NCBI RefSeq assembly: GCF_000003195.3
Contig: NC_012872.2
Span: 54,665,695-54,729,694, forward strand
From: Sorghum bicolor
Lineage: Eukaryota > Streptophyta > Magnoliopsida > Poales > Poaceae
Length of the DNA: 64,000 bases
Direction: 5' to 3'
A program made the translations under genes and the position numbers. Positions 22,072-32,738 of the stretch are shown piece by piece. The stretch's first letter is position 1, and every line of letters begins with the position of its first letter. The notes below the pieces were generated by a model. It did not search any database. It had not been told where the DNA came from and saw only the letters and a program-made list of their open reading frames with translations.

Positions 22072-23265
22072 GAGTCAAGCCACGACCACGCCCCTGCGAG
22101 GAAGGCCAAACGGGAGAGAGTGCAACCGTCGCCCACTCAGGTGAAAAACTCGAAGCGCCAACTTCCTCCGATTCCCGCGCCCGCCGCACGCGCGCATTAA
22201 TTTTGTAGGCGAAACGTCCCATCCAACCGGGGCGAAACGGCACGGCCGTTTCGAGTCCCCACGCGCCGCGCCTCAAAAGGAGTGCCCTAAAAAGTTATGT
22301 CAGGGCAGTTCCTTCCAGGGGACGCGGCGCCCGACCCCCCGCGGACCAAGCGTCGCGGGGAGGTCTCCGTCGAGCGCAAGATTCTGTCTCGCCCGACCCC
22401 ATCAAGACCCCGAGCTAAAGTTGCGAGGCGGTTTCCCGTCGGGCGCAGATCCCGTCTCGCCCGACCCCGACACTAAAGAACGAGTCTGAAAAAAGCCTTT
22501 CGAGGCCCAAAAATCCCCAGGCCGTGGCCACCTACGTTCCAGAGGTTGCAAGACTGACCTGCGACACAGGTTCGAACAGTCGCCTCAGGATAACTGAGCG
22601 AGGGATGACTGGAGATGAGCACAATAGAGGCCAAGGTCCGAACCCTACAGGGAGTCGGCGCATCTTTACAAGTCATATCCGAGACCCATGCGGGTGTCAC
22701 GAGAGTGGGATCCCATCGAGGGAGGCATCGAGCCCTCGGGACCTAACGAACGGTTCCGACATCCACCGTGACTGCCCTCGGGTACTTTTTGAGATGTGCC
22801 CATAAGGCCACTAGCCGACCCCTATCGAACGGGACTCGGACATCCACTTGGATCTACCTGCCTGCAGCTCCCGGGAAGCGTCGTCACTCGCCCACCGAGG
22901 GTAGTACGGCACAACCCACCCCTCCTCCGAGCGAAAGGAAGACTGAGGGATGAAATCACAAGACGAGAAAGAACCTGATCGACCCTTACGGGGAAAGGGC
23001 TCGGGGGCTTCCTCGCAACATGGGAACACACACTACGTGTAAGGAACACGCAACCTATCCCTGAAAACACTCCAGAATATAGCTGTCAAAAGGTGAAAGC
23101 CTTTGAAGGAATAACACCATTCCTCCAAAAGGCTCGGGGGCTACACCCGGCGGGTGCGCTCGCGCGCACCCCCCGGAGAAAGGTAAAAGCTCCTAGTCAA
23201 CTACAGTCCCTGGGGAAAGAACCTCTAAAGAGGTGACTTCACCCCTTCAGAGGCTCGGGGGCTAC
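22072..23265. other. Non-coding 3' region and polypurine tract of the gypsy element
   Basis: GC-rich sequence with repeated GCCCGACCCC motifs like those in the LTR. The stretch GGCTCGGGGGCTAC abutting the 3' LTR (23252-23265) is the likely polypurine tract. Near copies occur at 23131-23144, about 22998 and 18244. No plus-strand coding sequence was recognised. Confidence 0.65.
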
Positions 23266-24256
23266 TGTTGGGTACCATAATAAGGGATACCCAAATCAGA
23301 GCAATAAAAAACGCAAAGAAACACACTAACCACAATCATCAGGGCCTCGGACGCGAGTTCCGACTCGCCCGACCCCTCAGGGCCTCGGACGCAAGTTCCG
23401 ACTTGCCCGACCCCTCAGGGCATCGGACGCGAGTTCCGACTCGCCCGACCCCTCAGGGCATCGGACGCAAGTTCCGACTCGCCCGACCCCGTCCAGGCTC
23501 GGGCGCCGGACCCCACTCCGCCTGGGCAGCAAGACTTCTACCGCACGGCGCCCGTACCCACGACATGACAGACGCGACGGCTTCCATACCGCGGCAGGGC
23601 AAGGCGATAACTATTCCAACCACCCTGGTCACTGTGCCCTTACCTCTTTCACTGTAACGTACTGCCTCACAGTAGGAAGGGAATGGGGGAGGTTAATCAG
23701 CACCACTATTTGAGGTCACTTCCCACTATTGACAGCATGTGCAGCAGTGCCGGCGACCCGACCCCCGCGACTCCTACAAGGCTCGGTAACACTCTACAGG
23801 AACAGCCATACTGCCGACCATCCCCCAAGGACGAGATGGACCAGCTTCAACAGGGTCGGGACTGAGGTTTCACCATTCAACAGAAGAAATCTACTCTTGT
23901 AAAAACCTGTCTTCCCCTTGAGACTATAAAAGGGGAGCCAGGGTTCACAACTAAGGATAGGTCCAGAAGGCCAAGTTCACACACACAACACTCTTTCTCA
24001 GAGCAGCAACCCGCACTCTGTCCACTACCAAGCCGAGACCTGGGACTTAGCCCTCTCTCGCAACCTGCTTGTACCCCCTACAACAAGCACCTTTGGGTGC
24101 AAGGTTATACAGAAATTCCGACCACACTGGACGTAGTGCATTCTTGGCCCGAACCAGTATAAACCCTCTGTGTCCCACTTGCATCACCATCCAAGCTTGG
24201 TTAGTCGCGCAGACTTATACTTGTTAGTGCCTAGACCGCGAGTCTAGACGCCGACA
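23266..24256 (+). repeat. 3' LTR of the Ty3/gypsy element
   Basis: Same length (991 bp) and layout as the 5' LTR, with about 12 differences counted by eye. Confidence 0.92.
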
Positions 24257-24359
24257 CTACCACTAAAAATTAGATTTTTTAATAACGGTTTCTTAAGAAA
24301 ATAGTCTTAAAATAGTTTGAATTGATTTTTTTGAGTTTTTAGCAAAATTTTTCTGGAAT

Positions 24360-25119
24360 CAAACGAAGAGCTTATCTGGTGTCAAAATTCCGCCTTTGCA
24401 CCCACTTACCTGGGCTCGGGATTTGATTGATCCAGGATGTGTTTCTCCAAAAGATGCAGCGGTGATCTTATGTGGAATGTGGGCATTGTGGATGGCGCGA
24501 AATAGCAGGCGTCATGGTGAGGAGCCGCGACCAGTGAAAGTAGCAGCAGAATGGGCTATTGACACCGCCTTTGATCTCTGGCAGACTATCTGCATGTAAG
24601 CTGAAGTCCTGGGAACAGCCGGCTGCTGGCTGGGTAAAGTGCAATTTTGATGCAGCCTTCTATGACGGCACCCGGTCAGCGGCTTCTGGCGCGGTTCTTC
24701 GTGACCAAGATGGAAGGACGTGTGGTGGCACAGCTAAATGGTATGAATATTGTCTGAATGTGTTGACTGCTGAGGCCTTAGCGTGTTGTGACGGAATGAC
24801 TCTGGCTCGGGACAGAGGTGTGCGACGCCTGATTCTTGAGACTGATTGTCAGGTGCTTGTTAGCTTATGGGAGAACCGTTCGCACCAGCGCTCTGAGATT
24901 TCAGCCCTCCTCACACAGATGGAGGATTTTAGTCAGAGCTTTGAAGAATTTAGTTTTAGTTCTATTAGCAGCTGCAATATGTTAGCACATGCCTGTACTC
25001 GGTTGGTATCCCGTGACTATCAAGTGGCGGAGTGGCCGTTAACCTCATCTGGTCTCATGGATATCATAAACCGTGAATGTAATCCTGTCATTGATTAATG
25101 AAGCTCCGGTTTCTCTCAA
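24360..25119 (+). pseudogene. 5'-truncated LINE fragment with RNase H-like C-terminus
   Basis: Two frames give LINE-type C-terminal sequence. The first is WARDLIDPGCVSPKDAAV with GMWALWMARNSRRHGE (24408-24590). After a frameshift comes an RNase H-like domain with WVKCNFDAAF, TAEALACCDG, LETDCQVLV and NMLAHACTRL (24600-25098). A short 3' UTR and an A-run at 25120-25127 follow, as in a LINE 3' end. The RT domain and 5' end are missing. It lies beyond the gypsy TSD, in or next to the CACTA remnant. No clear TSD was found. Confidence 0.78.
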
Positions 25120-25155
25120 AAAAAATGACTTCAAATGAAAAAAAAAACACCAAAA

Positions 25156-25201
25156 TATATACTCAGAATTCTATGTATAATATTTTATGGAAGATAGATT
25201 A
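25156..25201. repeat. Right copy of the 46-47-bp direct repeat
   Basis: TATATACTCAGAATTCTATG onward to TATGGAAGATAGATT matches 10337-10383 at roughly 85-90%. It is followed by ATTACTACT where the left copy has CACTACTAC. Confidence 0.65.
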
Positions 25202-25789
25202 TTACTACTTTTAATCATATCTTTTTTCAATATATTTTTATATTACTTTATAGATGACCCACCGTGATATTTTAAATCCAACTTTTGTTCACGACGATTA
25301 GCACCCACAACGTAGTGAAAAATGATGTTTTTTTTTTCTCCCCACTAACGAAGCTATCGATTTTACCACCATGACTGTTGATGCTCGGTTGAAGATTCTA
25401 GCATCGAGCTTATATAGCCATCGTTGCTCCAAGCAAAAATATTATATTTGGCGGAGACGTGCCTGAATTTATGGATCAATGATACTTCACTGAGAACAAT
25501 AAATTTATGAATAACATAACTTATATATCTATATACATATTTGTTGTTCTACATCTTTCGAGAAAAGTCTATACAATTTATTCCGAACAACTTTTTTTGC
25601 ATAATTTATTTTAAATGAACCTTTAGACTTAAAAAATATTTATGTATTTAGGAAAAATATGTAAAGCAGCTTATATGTATCTATCATAACCTTTTTACAT
25701 GTTTTGTTTCGGATAAGCTTCTTAACATGTTTACATATTTTGTTTCGGATAAGCTTCTTAACATGTTTTGGTACCTATTACACAATCCG
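25202..25789. other. AT-rich intergenic sequence
   Basis: No gene seen. A short tandem duplication (TTTGTTTCGGATAAGCTTCTTAACATGTTT type, about 30 bp) occurs around 25701-25768. Confidence 0.5.
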
Positions 25790-25793
25790 AAAC

Positions 25794-25916
25794 ATCAAGC
25801 CAAGTCTCATCTTGATCTTCGCCAAAGCCTCTCCAAAATTTTTTGCCATGACTATAGGTGTAGGTTTCATCCTGATTGACCAAGGTGGAGAAGATCAAGA
25901 TGAGGCTTGGCTTGAT
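25794..25916. repeat. 27-bp inverted repeat with 69-bp loop
   Basis: Arm 25794-25820 pairs with arm 25890-25916 with one mismatch (ATCAAGCCAAG..., repeated inverted). The spacer is about 69 bp. Confidence 0.75.
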
Positions 25917-26673
25917 GGACCGGTTGCAAGAGTGAAGGGCAAGTCGGAGGCTTTGAAGCGAGGGACCACGTGTGACGGTGAAGCTTGAGCAAGACTTGGC
26001 GCCGATGGACCGAGGCAACGGTAAAGAGCAAGTGAGGTCAAGATCGATGAACCAATACGGTCACGTGATGATATGAAGTGGATCATATCATTTGGTGATT
26101 GGTTGGTGCATGTGTTGCATCAACATTGAAGGAGATGGAATGGAAAGTGCAAGGCAAAGGTATAACCTAGGGCCTTTCCATTTCACCGGTCATAGGTGTG
26201 TAGAGAAGTTTATGACCGGATTTAGGATAGATGGCCGTACTATCAAGAGGGGCAAACTTGTTTGCATATCGGTCATCTAGTGCCACTTGAGTGATTTAAC
26301 TTTACATACGTGTTAGGATCGAGTGGCGTGGCAAGTTTGAGAGGCTAACTCCTTTGAAAAAATATTTGTGAAAATGCTAACACACATGCACATGGTGGTG
26401 TACACTTGGTGGTGTTGGCACATTTGCAAAGGAGAAGGTGTTGGAGTTGATTTTGATCAACTTGGAGAAGAGAGAGAAGTCTTTCGGTGTTCTCCGGACA
26501 TTAGGATGGCTTTTAGATTGGAATACTGCTTTAATCCATTTTGATTTGGATTGAGTATTCATATAGATTGGATAGCACTCTAAGTAAGCTTTCCAAAATA
26601 TCCAAGATCATCGAATTCGAAGTTCGGAGCTAGAAGTTAGCAACCTAACAAGTTGAACTGCAGGCATAGGACG

Positions 26674-26915
26674 CTGTGAGTCCGGTGCGCACAGGACGAG
26701 TCCGGTGTGCACAGGACACTGAGAGTCCGGTGCTGCTGCAAGTTTGTGTTGCTCTCTCCGTACGGGTCCAGTGCGCACAGGACGAGTCCGGTGTGCACAG
26801 GACGCTGAGAGTCCGGTGTGCACAGGACGCTGAGAGTCCGGTGCTGCTGCAAGTTTGTGTTGCTCTCTGCGTATGCGTCCGGTGCGCACAGGACGCGTCC
26901 GGTGTGAAGCAGCAG
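26674..26915. repeat. Degenerate tandem array of GTCCGGTG / GCACAGGAC units
   Basis: At least eight GTCCGGTG-like units alternate with TGCACAGGACG. A longer unit that includes GCTGCTGCAAGTTTGTGTTG occurs twice (about 26732 and 26842). It lies inside the LTR-like region. Confidence 0.75.
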
Positions 26916-28332
26916 AGTGTCCGGTGATACTGTTCCAGACGCGCGTGTGTGTGCTAGCCGTTGGCGGCAATGGTCGAGTTCAAACGGCTAGTGACACGTG
27001 GCTGTTTCTAGAGCACCGGACGCACTGTTCCAGCGTCCGGTCCTACCTGCAGTGAGTCCGGTGCCCTCGTGTTTTGCCCAGTGAAGGGGCAACGGCTAGT
27101 TTAGCCCTTGGGGCTATAAATAGAAGTGGTGGCCGGCCTTGGCTGGTGCTGAGCACCCTTGGGACTTAGTGTCCATGCTTGGAAAGTGCTAGAAAAGCCT
27201 CTAACTCACTTGTGCTTGCAAGAGTGCGAATCAATAGCGAGTGAGTGATTCTAGTGCGTTGCATTGAGAGATTGCATCGAGTGGCACTAGGTGTTTGTGT
27301 TGCAAGCCGGTGGTGCTTGTTACTCTAGGAGGTTGCCACCTCCTAGACGGCTTGGTGGCTTGTGACTCCGTCGAAGCACGCAAGGAGATTGTGCGGTGCT
27401 CCGGAGAAGAGATTGTGAGGGGTACGGTGCTCACCTCGCGGGGATCGCAAAGAGCAACTCTAGTTGAGCGAGACGTGAAGAGCGACAAGTGGTCCGGCCG
27501 GGTCAAGTGCTAGAGCTTGTGGTAAGCACTCCACGTGGGAGAGTGTGACTTGCGGGTCACCACTAGCAAGAGGACCGGTGGCAATCTTGGAGCTTGTCTC
27601 AACGGGGACGTAGCTTGGTGGCAACCAAGTGAACCTCGGGAGAAAATCATCGTGTCAACATTGTTCTTTCCATTGGTTTGCAAGTCCCTAACACAAGTTT
27701 ATTCTTACATTCTTATACTTGTGCTTGTGTAGTTGCTCTTGAAATTAGTTAGCTTGTGTAGCTTGCTAGTTACCTTCTTGCTTGTGTAGCTAGAAGTAGT
27801 TTCCTTGCGTGACTAATTTGGTTTGTGTAACCTTGTTAGTCACATTGCTTAGTTTGTGTAGCTAAGTAAGTTGCGCTCTCTAATTTGGCATTAGTTGCCT
27901 TGTTATTGAGCTTGCTAGTGAGCTTAGGCTTTGCGCGCTTTGCCTCACTAGTTTGTGTAGGAGCTCCCCCGGTTTGCAAAGTACTAGTTGCATAGGTTTG
28001 TGTGACCTTGCTTCTAGATTTGGTTAGGTGAGCTCTTGCTAAGGTAGCACATTGCTTGCTTGTTTAGGATCTTTTCAAGGTGCTAGAGAACTTAAATAGT
28101 GGGGTGTAGTCTTGGCTAGACCGATAGTTTTAATTCCGCACTTGTTTCGGTTAGCTGGCGTGTTAAAGTTTTAGAAAGGACTATTCACCCCCTCTCTAGT
28201 CCGCCATCTCGACCCTTCAACTTGCTCTAAGGGGCTCCATAGGATCTGTGGTAGTAAAGGAGGCTTGAGACCCCCCCCCTCCTCGCCCCACTGCTAGATC
28301 TACCCTTGGGTTATAGATCATGTCATGGCTTG

Positions 28333-28567
28333 GGCCTTGTTTAGTTCCTGAGATGTTTTGCAAAAACATTTAGAGTCAAATCGAATCTTATGGCACATGC
28401 ATAGAGCATTAAATATATATTAAAAATAACTAATTATACATTTTGCATGTAATTTGTGAGATGAATCTTTTGAGTCTGGTTAGTCTATGATTAGACAATA
28501 TTTGTCAAATACAAATGAAATTGCTACCATATCCATTTTGCAAAAATAATTGCAACTAAATAAGGCC
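28333..28567. mobile_element. GGCCTTGTTTAG-family MITE
   Basis: Ends GGCCTTGTTTAGTTCC and AACTAAATAAGGCC, with TTG on both flanks (28330-28332 and 28568-28570). Confidence 0.75.
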
Positions 28568-29791
28568 TTGATTTCACAAAACACCACCAATCCTTGTACC
28601 TACCACATATGGATAAAGAGTTTTGAATATCCAAATTAACTTTGCTTAAATAAAGGTCTAATTGCAGATTTGTATCAACCAGATATATAGCGCTGACAAG
28701 GTGAGAGCAGCATTTTTTAATTTAATAAAAAAAAGGGCAAGGCAGAAAAACTGCCAACTACTGTATATATACTGTAGAAAAAACAAAAACTACCCAGAGT
28801 CCCAGACTATCCTTCTTCTAAAGTACTCATCTGTCATTATTGACTTTTAGAGTTTTGATCGTTCGTTTATTCGATTTTTTATACAAATAGTAAAATAAAT
28901 AAATCATTATAAAGTATTTTTATTGCCAAAACAAGTCATAAAAAATAAATAATATTTATATAAAAATTTAAATAAGACGAACAGTCAAATAAGAAGTCTG
29001 AAAATAAAAAAAACAACATTTTTAATGAGATGGAGAGAATACTGCAAGGTGAAGCATATACATTCAGAGACCCTTCTTCTTTATGTATCAGCAGCTTTTG
29101 AATTTTCCTGAAGAAACAGCTTTGAAATTATTCTTATCACCGCAATGCAAGAAGTCACTCAGAGCAACCCCACCGAGGCGTATATAGCAGCACCTAGTGG
29201 TGTCAAACAAAAGCATCGCCTTATTTGTTCGGCTCATAAGCCATGACAGAAAATACTGTTGGCTAATTTATTATAAGAAAAAAATACTACTGAATAAAAC
29301 TGGTAAATTCTGAATGACTGGTAAATTCGATTGATAAACTCAAGCAAACAAAAAAAATTATATTGGTGAGGCTATCCTAGACAATTGATTATTCCAACGC
29401 AAGCACAATGCCTATCCTTTCATGGTCCCATTGTTTATGCTTTTGGGAGGAAGCTTTTGTCGAGTTTTTATGTGCTTGCACGGTCCTCTCTCACAACATG
29501 CTCCAAATCATGGTAAAGTAAAATTTACCTTTAAGGTCACATACCTTTGCAATGTAGACCACAGAATTTGCTATGAGATTCGTACCCGCCAGGAGAGAGA
29601 TAATAAAAAATTGTCTCTCTCTTGCTAGCCACGAATCTTAGAGCAAATCCTGTAGTTCACAATACAAGATCATATGCCCTTAAGGACAAAGAAACTGTGT
29701 TCATCATGTGCTCCGGGCTTTTGTTAAACGAAGCTATCGTGGCCTCTGCAGGATCCTTTGACCCGTCTACGAAGCCTACCCCAGTTATGAT
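28568..29791. other. AT-rich intergenic sequence with MITE fragments
   Basis: No gene seen. About 28853-29010 (GATCGTTCGTTTATTCG ... AATAAGACGAACAGTC) is the reverse of a segment found again at 30600-30770, so both are copies of one short element. About 29220-29355 looks like a fragment of another MITE. Confidence 0.5.
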
Positions 29792-30086
29792 TTAGGCTGT
29801 CTCCAACAGAAGACTCACTTAGGAACCCAAACCTAAAATGGTTCTCTAACACAATACCTATAGCCTCTAATAGAGTACCCATACAGAAGACCCATTTTGG
29901 GTATCAGGAGAGACATAACCTAAATTTGGGTATCCTCTCTCCTCGAGACCCATTTGCAGAGAGTGTTGTCTTTTAGGTCTTGTTGTTGGAGAAGACTAAA
30001 AATAGGTATGAAATCTTTTACCTGTAGCGCTACCCAAAGGACAAATAGGTCTTATATTTTAGGTGACGATTGTTGGAGATACTCTA
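29792..30086. mobile_element. MITE with GGCTGTCTCCAACAG ends
   Basis: The left end GGCTGTCTCCAACAG is inverted on the right as TTGTTGGAGATACTC. The left flank is TTA; the right flank is unclear. It directly abuts the next hAT-like element. Confidence 0.6.
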
Positions 30087-30089
30087 TAG

Positions 30090-30787
30090 CATTGGCGGAT
30101 CCAGGCCTAAGGCCACTAGGGCCTTGGCCCTAGTCATGATCTATGTAATCTGGGTACACTTTAATAATAGTTATCATTTGTTTTCCAAAAAATAGTTATC
30201 ATTTTATCAGAGTTTATTCTAACAACTTTTAAAATAGCAACTAGCCCACATAGATAAGGAAATGACGCCTCTCTTATTGTTTCGTTCTAGTCTTAATCTC
30301 AACCCTCTCACTCTGATGCTCGCTCACTCACGTCGCCGCTCGTAGCAGGTGCCCGTTGCCTGCTAGTGCCTTATTGTGTCGTTGTCCTATGAGTAGGCGA
30401 CCACCAATGCCTATCAGCTGATGAACCCATTCCTATGCCATGGCCACAAGATGTTTGCCTCATCTGATGGTGTATTGTCATCGTTAGACAAAGAAATGAG
30501 CGTGAAATACTAGGATTCATCTATGCGCAGGCCGTAAGACCACACATATATTATGATTACGGTATACTCCCTCTAACCCATTGAAAGTATCGTTTTTTTA
30601 TTTTGAGACTTCTTATTTGACCGTTCGTCTTATTTAAAATTTTTATATAATATTATTTATTTTATTATGAATTGTTTTGTCAATAAAAATATTTTAACAA
30701 TATTTATTTATTTTACTATTTGTATAAAAAAATTAAATAAGAGGAGCGGCCAAATAAGAATTCTAGAGAATCCTGGGTCCGCCAATA
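30090..30787. mobile_element. hAT-like non-autonomous element with GGCGGATCCAGG ends
   Basis: The termini ATTGGCGGATCCAGG and, reversed, ATTGGCGGACCCAGG match the family seen at 4781-5894. The subterminal GGCCTTGGCCCTAGTC is also shared. An 8-bp TSD is not evident. A short AT-rich element (about 30568-30770) is nested in it. Confidence 0.68.
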
Positions 30788-31557
30788 GATAGCAGATTTG
30801 CAGATAGCGTTTGGGTTGGCCTCGTGATCGAGCCCATGACTCAAGTCCTATGACGTGTCATGAGCTCTATGGACTCATATACGGGGCCGCACGGCCACGG
30901 ACGAACAAGTGCAAAGTCGCCTGTGTGTGCCTGTGTCCTTTTGTCACCACAACTTTCACAGAATGGAGAATATGATATGTGCGACAACAACTTTTCACAT
31001 CAGCCGACCAAACCAGCTTTTTGAATTTTGATACATGCATGCATATGGATGCACTCCATATCTCCTTTTTCGTCGATCAGAAACTCGAAAAGTGTTTACC
31101 GGATAGGCGTCGCCGCATTACATGATCATCGAAGACATGGACGACCATATATAGATGGCCCTAATCATGGTGGTCCTCCAATTTTTATGTCCCCATCCAA
31201 CTAATAAATCACAGATCAGTAGTGTTGGTTACTCAAATAGGAGCAGTTGTTAGTTTAATTTGCCATCCTCAATCTCTAATGAAAAAGGCAGCATAATAAA
31301 ATTAAGTACCGATTGAGCGACGTTAATTGCCAGCCGCGCGCCCACGAGACACCATGCATGCATCATCATCAGATTCTCTCCACTACTCTTTGCCACAACA
31401 CATCATGGTCCTGGCCTTCCATATATGAGTAAACGATGCGATTAGTTGAGCACCATTTATAATATTGTAGTGTGCATGTTAGCTATCTTTTTCTTTTATC
31501 TTTTTGCGATAGGCCGGCACAATCTCATGTCCGAGTTCCAGTATATATTCTAGCATA
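30788..31557. other. Intergenic sequence
   Basis: I see no gene or bounded repeat here. Confidence 0.5.
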
Positions 31558-31825
31558 CTCCCTCCATTCTATATTGTAAGTCATTACAAGAATCTTGAAA
31601 GAGTCAAACTATTCTAAATTTAACTAAATTTATATAATAAAAATAATTATTATTATGATATTAACTAAGTATCATTAGATTTTTTTTCTTAATTATATTT
31701 TCATAGTATAATCACTTTATGTTATAAATCTTAGTGTTTCTCTTTATAATTTTGGTCAAACTTAAAAATGTTTTGACACTCTAATATTTTTGGAATGATT
31801 TATAATTTGGAATTGAAAAAATATA
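31558..31825. mobile_element. Stowaway-like (Tc1/mariner) MITE, right end decayed
   Basis: TA followed by CTCCCTCCATTCTATATTGT on the left. The interior matches the 49461-49716 copy. The right GGAGGGAG end is lost. Confidence 0.68.
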
Positions 31826-32046
31826 TACTACGGGCATGTTTTTTATGTGAATTGAGGTAGACACGTGAGCATCCAAACAAGATGTACCTAATAATTTGTT
31901 AAAACCAGCGGTGTGCATGTTACTGTAGTTTACAAACACACCAGCACACGGAAAGGTTGGAGTTGCTTTTGGTAGGCTGCAACTGCAACTCGATCGCAGG
32001 CGAGCGAGCCGGAGGCGGCGGAAAGAACTCGATCAGCAGATGGAAA

Positions 32047-32346
32047 TGTTACGAGTAGAATGCGAGAGTACGAGAACAGAGAGGAATAGAATGAACTCGG
32101 GTGTTTGTTTATTCATTGATCACGGGTATTTATACAGTCGGGGGGGAGAGGAAACTCTCGCCCCAAGTAAACTCGTGCCCACGATGAGTCGTGGGTGATA
32201 TCACGGAGGTGGAACCGGTCTCCACGGATACGTGCGTAGTCGTGGGTGATATCCCGTAGGCCGTCGTGGGGGAAGTCGTAGTTAGGATAGATCTCCCGTA
32301 AAGGGAATCCGAGGAGATGAGATCACCCCGGAAAATATCCGTAACA
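32047..32346 (-). repeat. 3' LTR of the copia element
   Basis: TGTTACG...CGTAACA, 300 bp. On the minus strand it carries TGTATAAATACCC, a TATA-like box. Confidence 0.92.
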
Positions 32347-32355
32347 CTCCCCCTT

Positions 32356-32738
32356 GATCGAATCACTTGTTGAGATCAATGAATTGTATTGCTCCTCCAA
32401 AAATTCCTGTAGGATAAAAACGAGGAAAAATACTTGTGTATATGTGCTATGGTAAAACTCCTTAAAACCGCTTGGGAAAAGAAGGAGAAAGTTATAGCAC
32501 TTAATGATTGCCTCATTGTAAACTAATATGAGAAAACCTTTGCAGGAGAAAACTCATATTGTAGTTTAGAGGACAATATGTGTCTTTGATACTCCTTTAA
32601 AAACCCCTGTGGGGAAAACAAGGAATATGACACTCTTGTGTTAATATTATCTCATTAAAAACTCCTTATGAGAAACCTTGTGAGGAAAAACTCATAGAGA
32701 GAAAAGAGTATAATATGATGGTGTAGACAGGCCAATGT
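32356..32738 (-). other. 3' untranslated region of the copia element
   Basis: AT-rich, with repeated short motifs of the AAAACTCC...GAGAAAACC type between pol and the 3' LTR. Non-coding. Confidence 0.6.

Larger units (their letters stand above)
10614..24256 (+). mobile_element. Ty3/gypsy LTR retrotransposon, Tat-type (dual RNase H), 13.6 kb
   Basis: Two 991-bp LTRs (10614-11604 and 23266-24256) bound the element, and a 5-bp target duplication CTACC lies at 10609-10613 and 24257-24261. The order is LTR, primer-binding site, gag, protease, RT, RNase H, a second RNase H, integrase, a long 3' region with an antisense gene, a purine-rich tract and LTR. RT before integrase marks Ty3/gypsy. The second RNase H and the long 3' region with antisense coding fit the Tat/Retand/Grande group. 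By eye the LTRs differ at about 12 sites (about 1.2%), mostly transitions, which suggests a young insertion. gag-pol is nonetheless broken by several stops and one frameshift. Confidence 0.93.
25790..28220 (+). mobile_element. Probable solo LTR or LTR remnant of a large copia-type element
   Basis: No coding sequence is present. The region has a TATA box in GGGCTATAAATAGAAG (27112-27127), a long transcribed-leader-like stretch, and an end CTATTCACCCCCTCTCTAGTCC...CTCGACCCTTCA near 28218. From memory these look like the 2-kb-plus LTRs of Maximus/SIRE-type copia elements of maize and sorghum. It also contains a GTCCGGTG/GCACAGGAC array. Neither an internal domain nor a convincing TSD was found, so the left border is approximate. 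Confidence 0.5.

Noticed and set aside
24559..25098. Stand-alone host RNase H gene
   Set aside because: The preceding LINE-type sequence, the frameshift, the short 3' UTR and the A-run mark it as a truncated LINE end.
26608..26970. Reading frames over the GTCCGGTG array
   Set aside because: Repetitive translation of a minisatellite.
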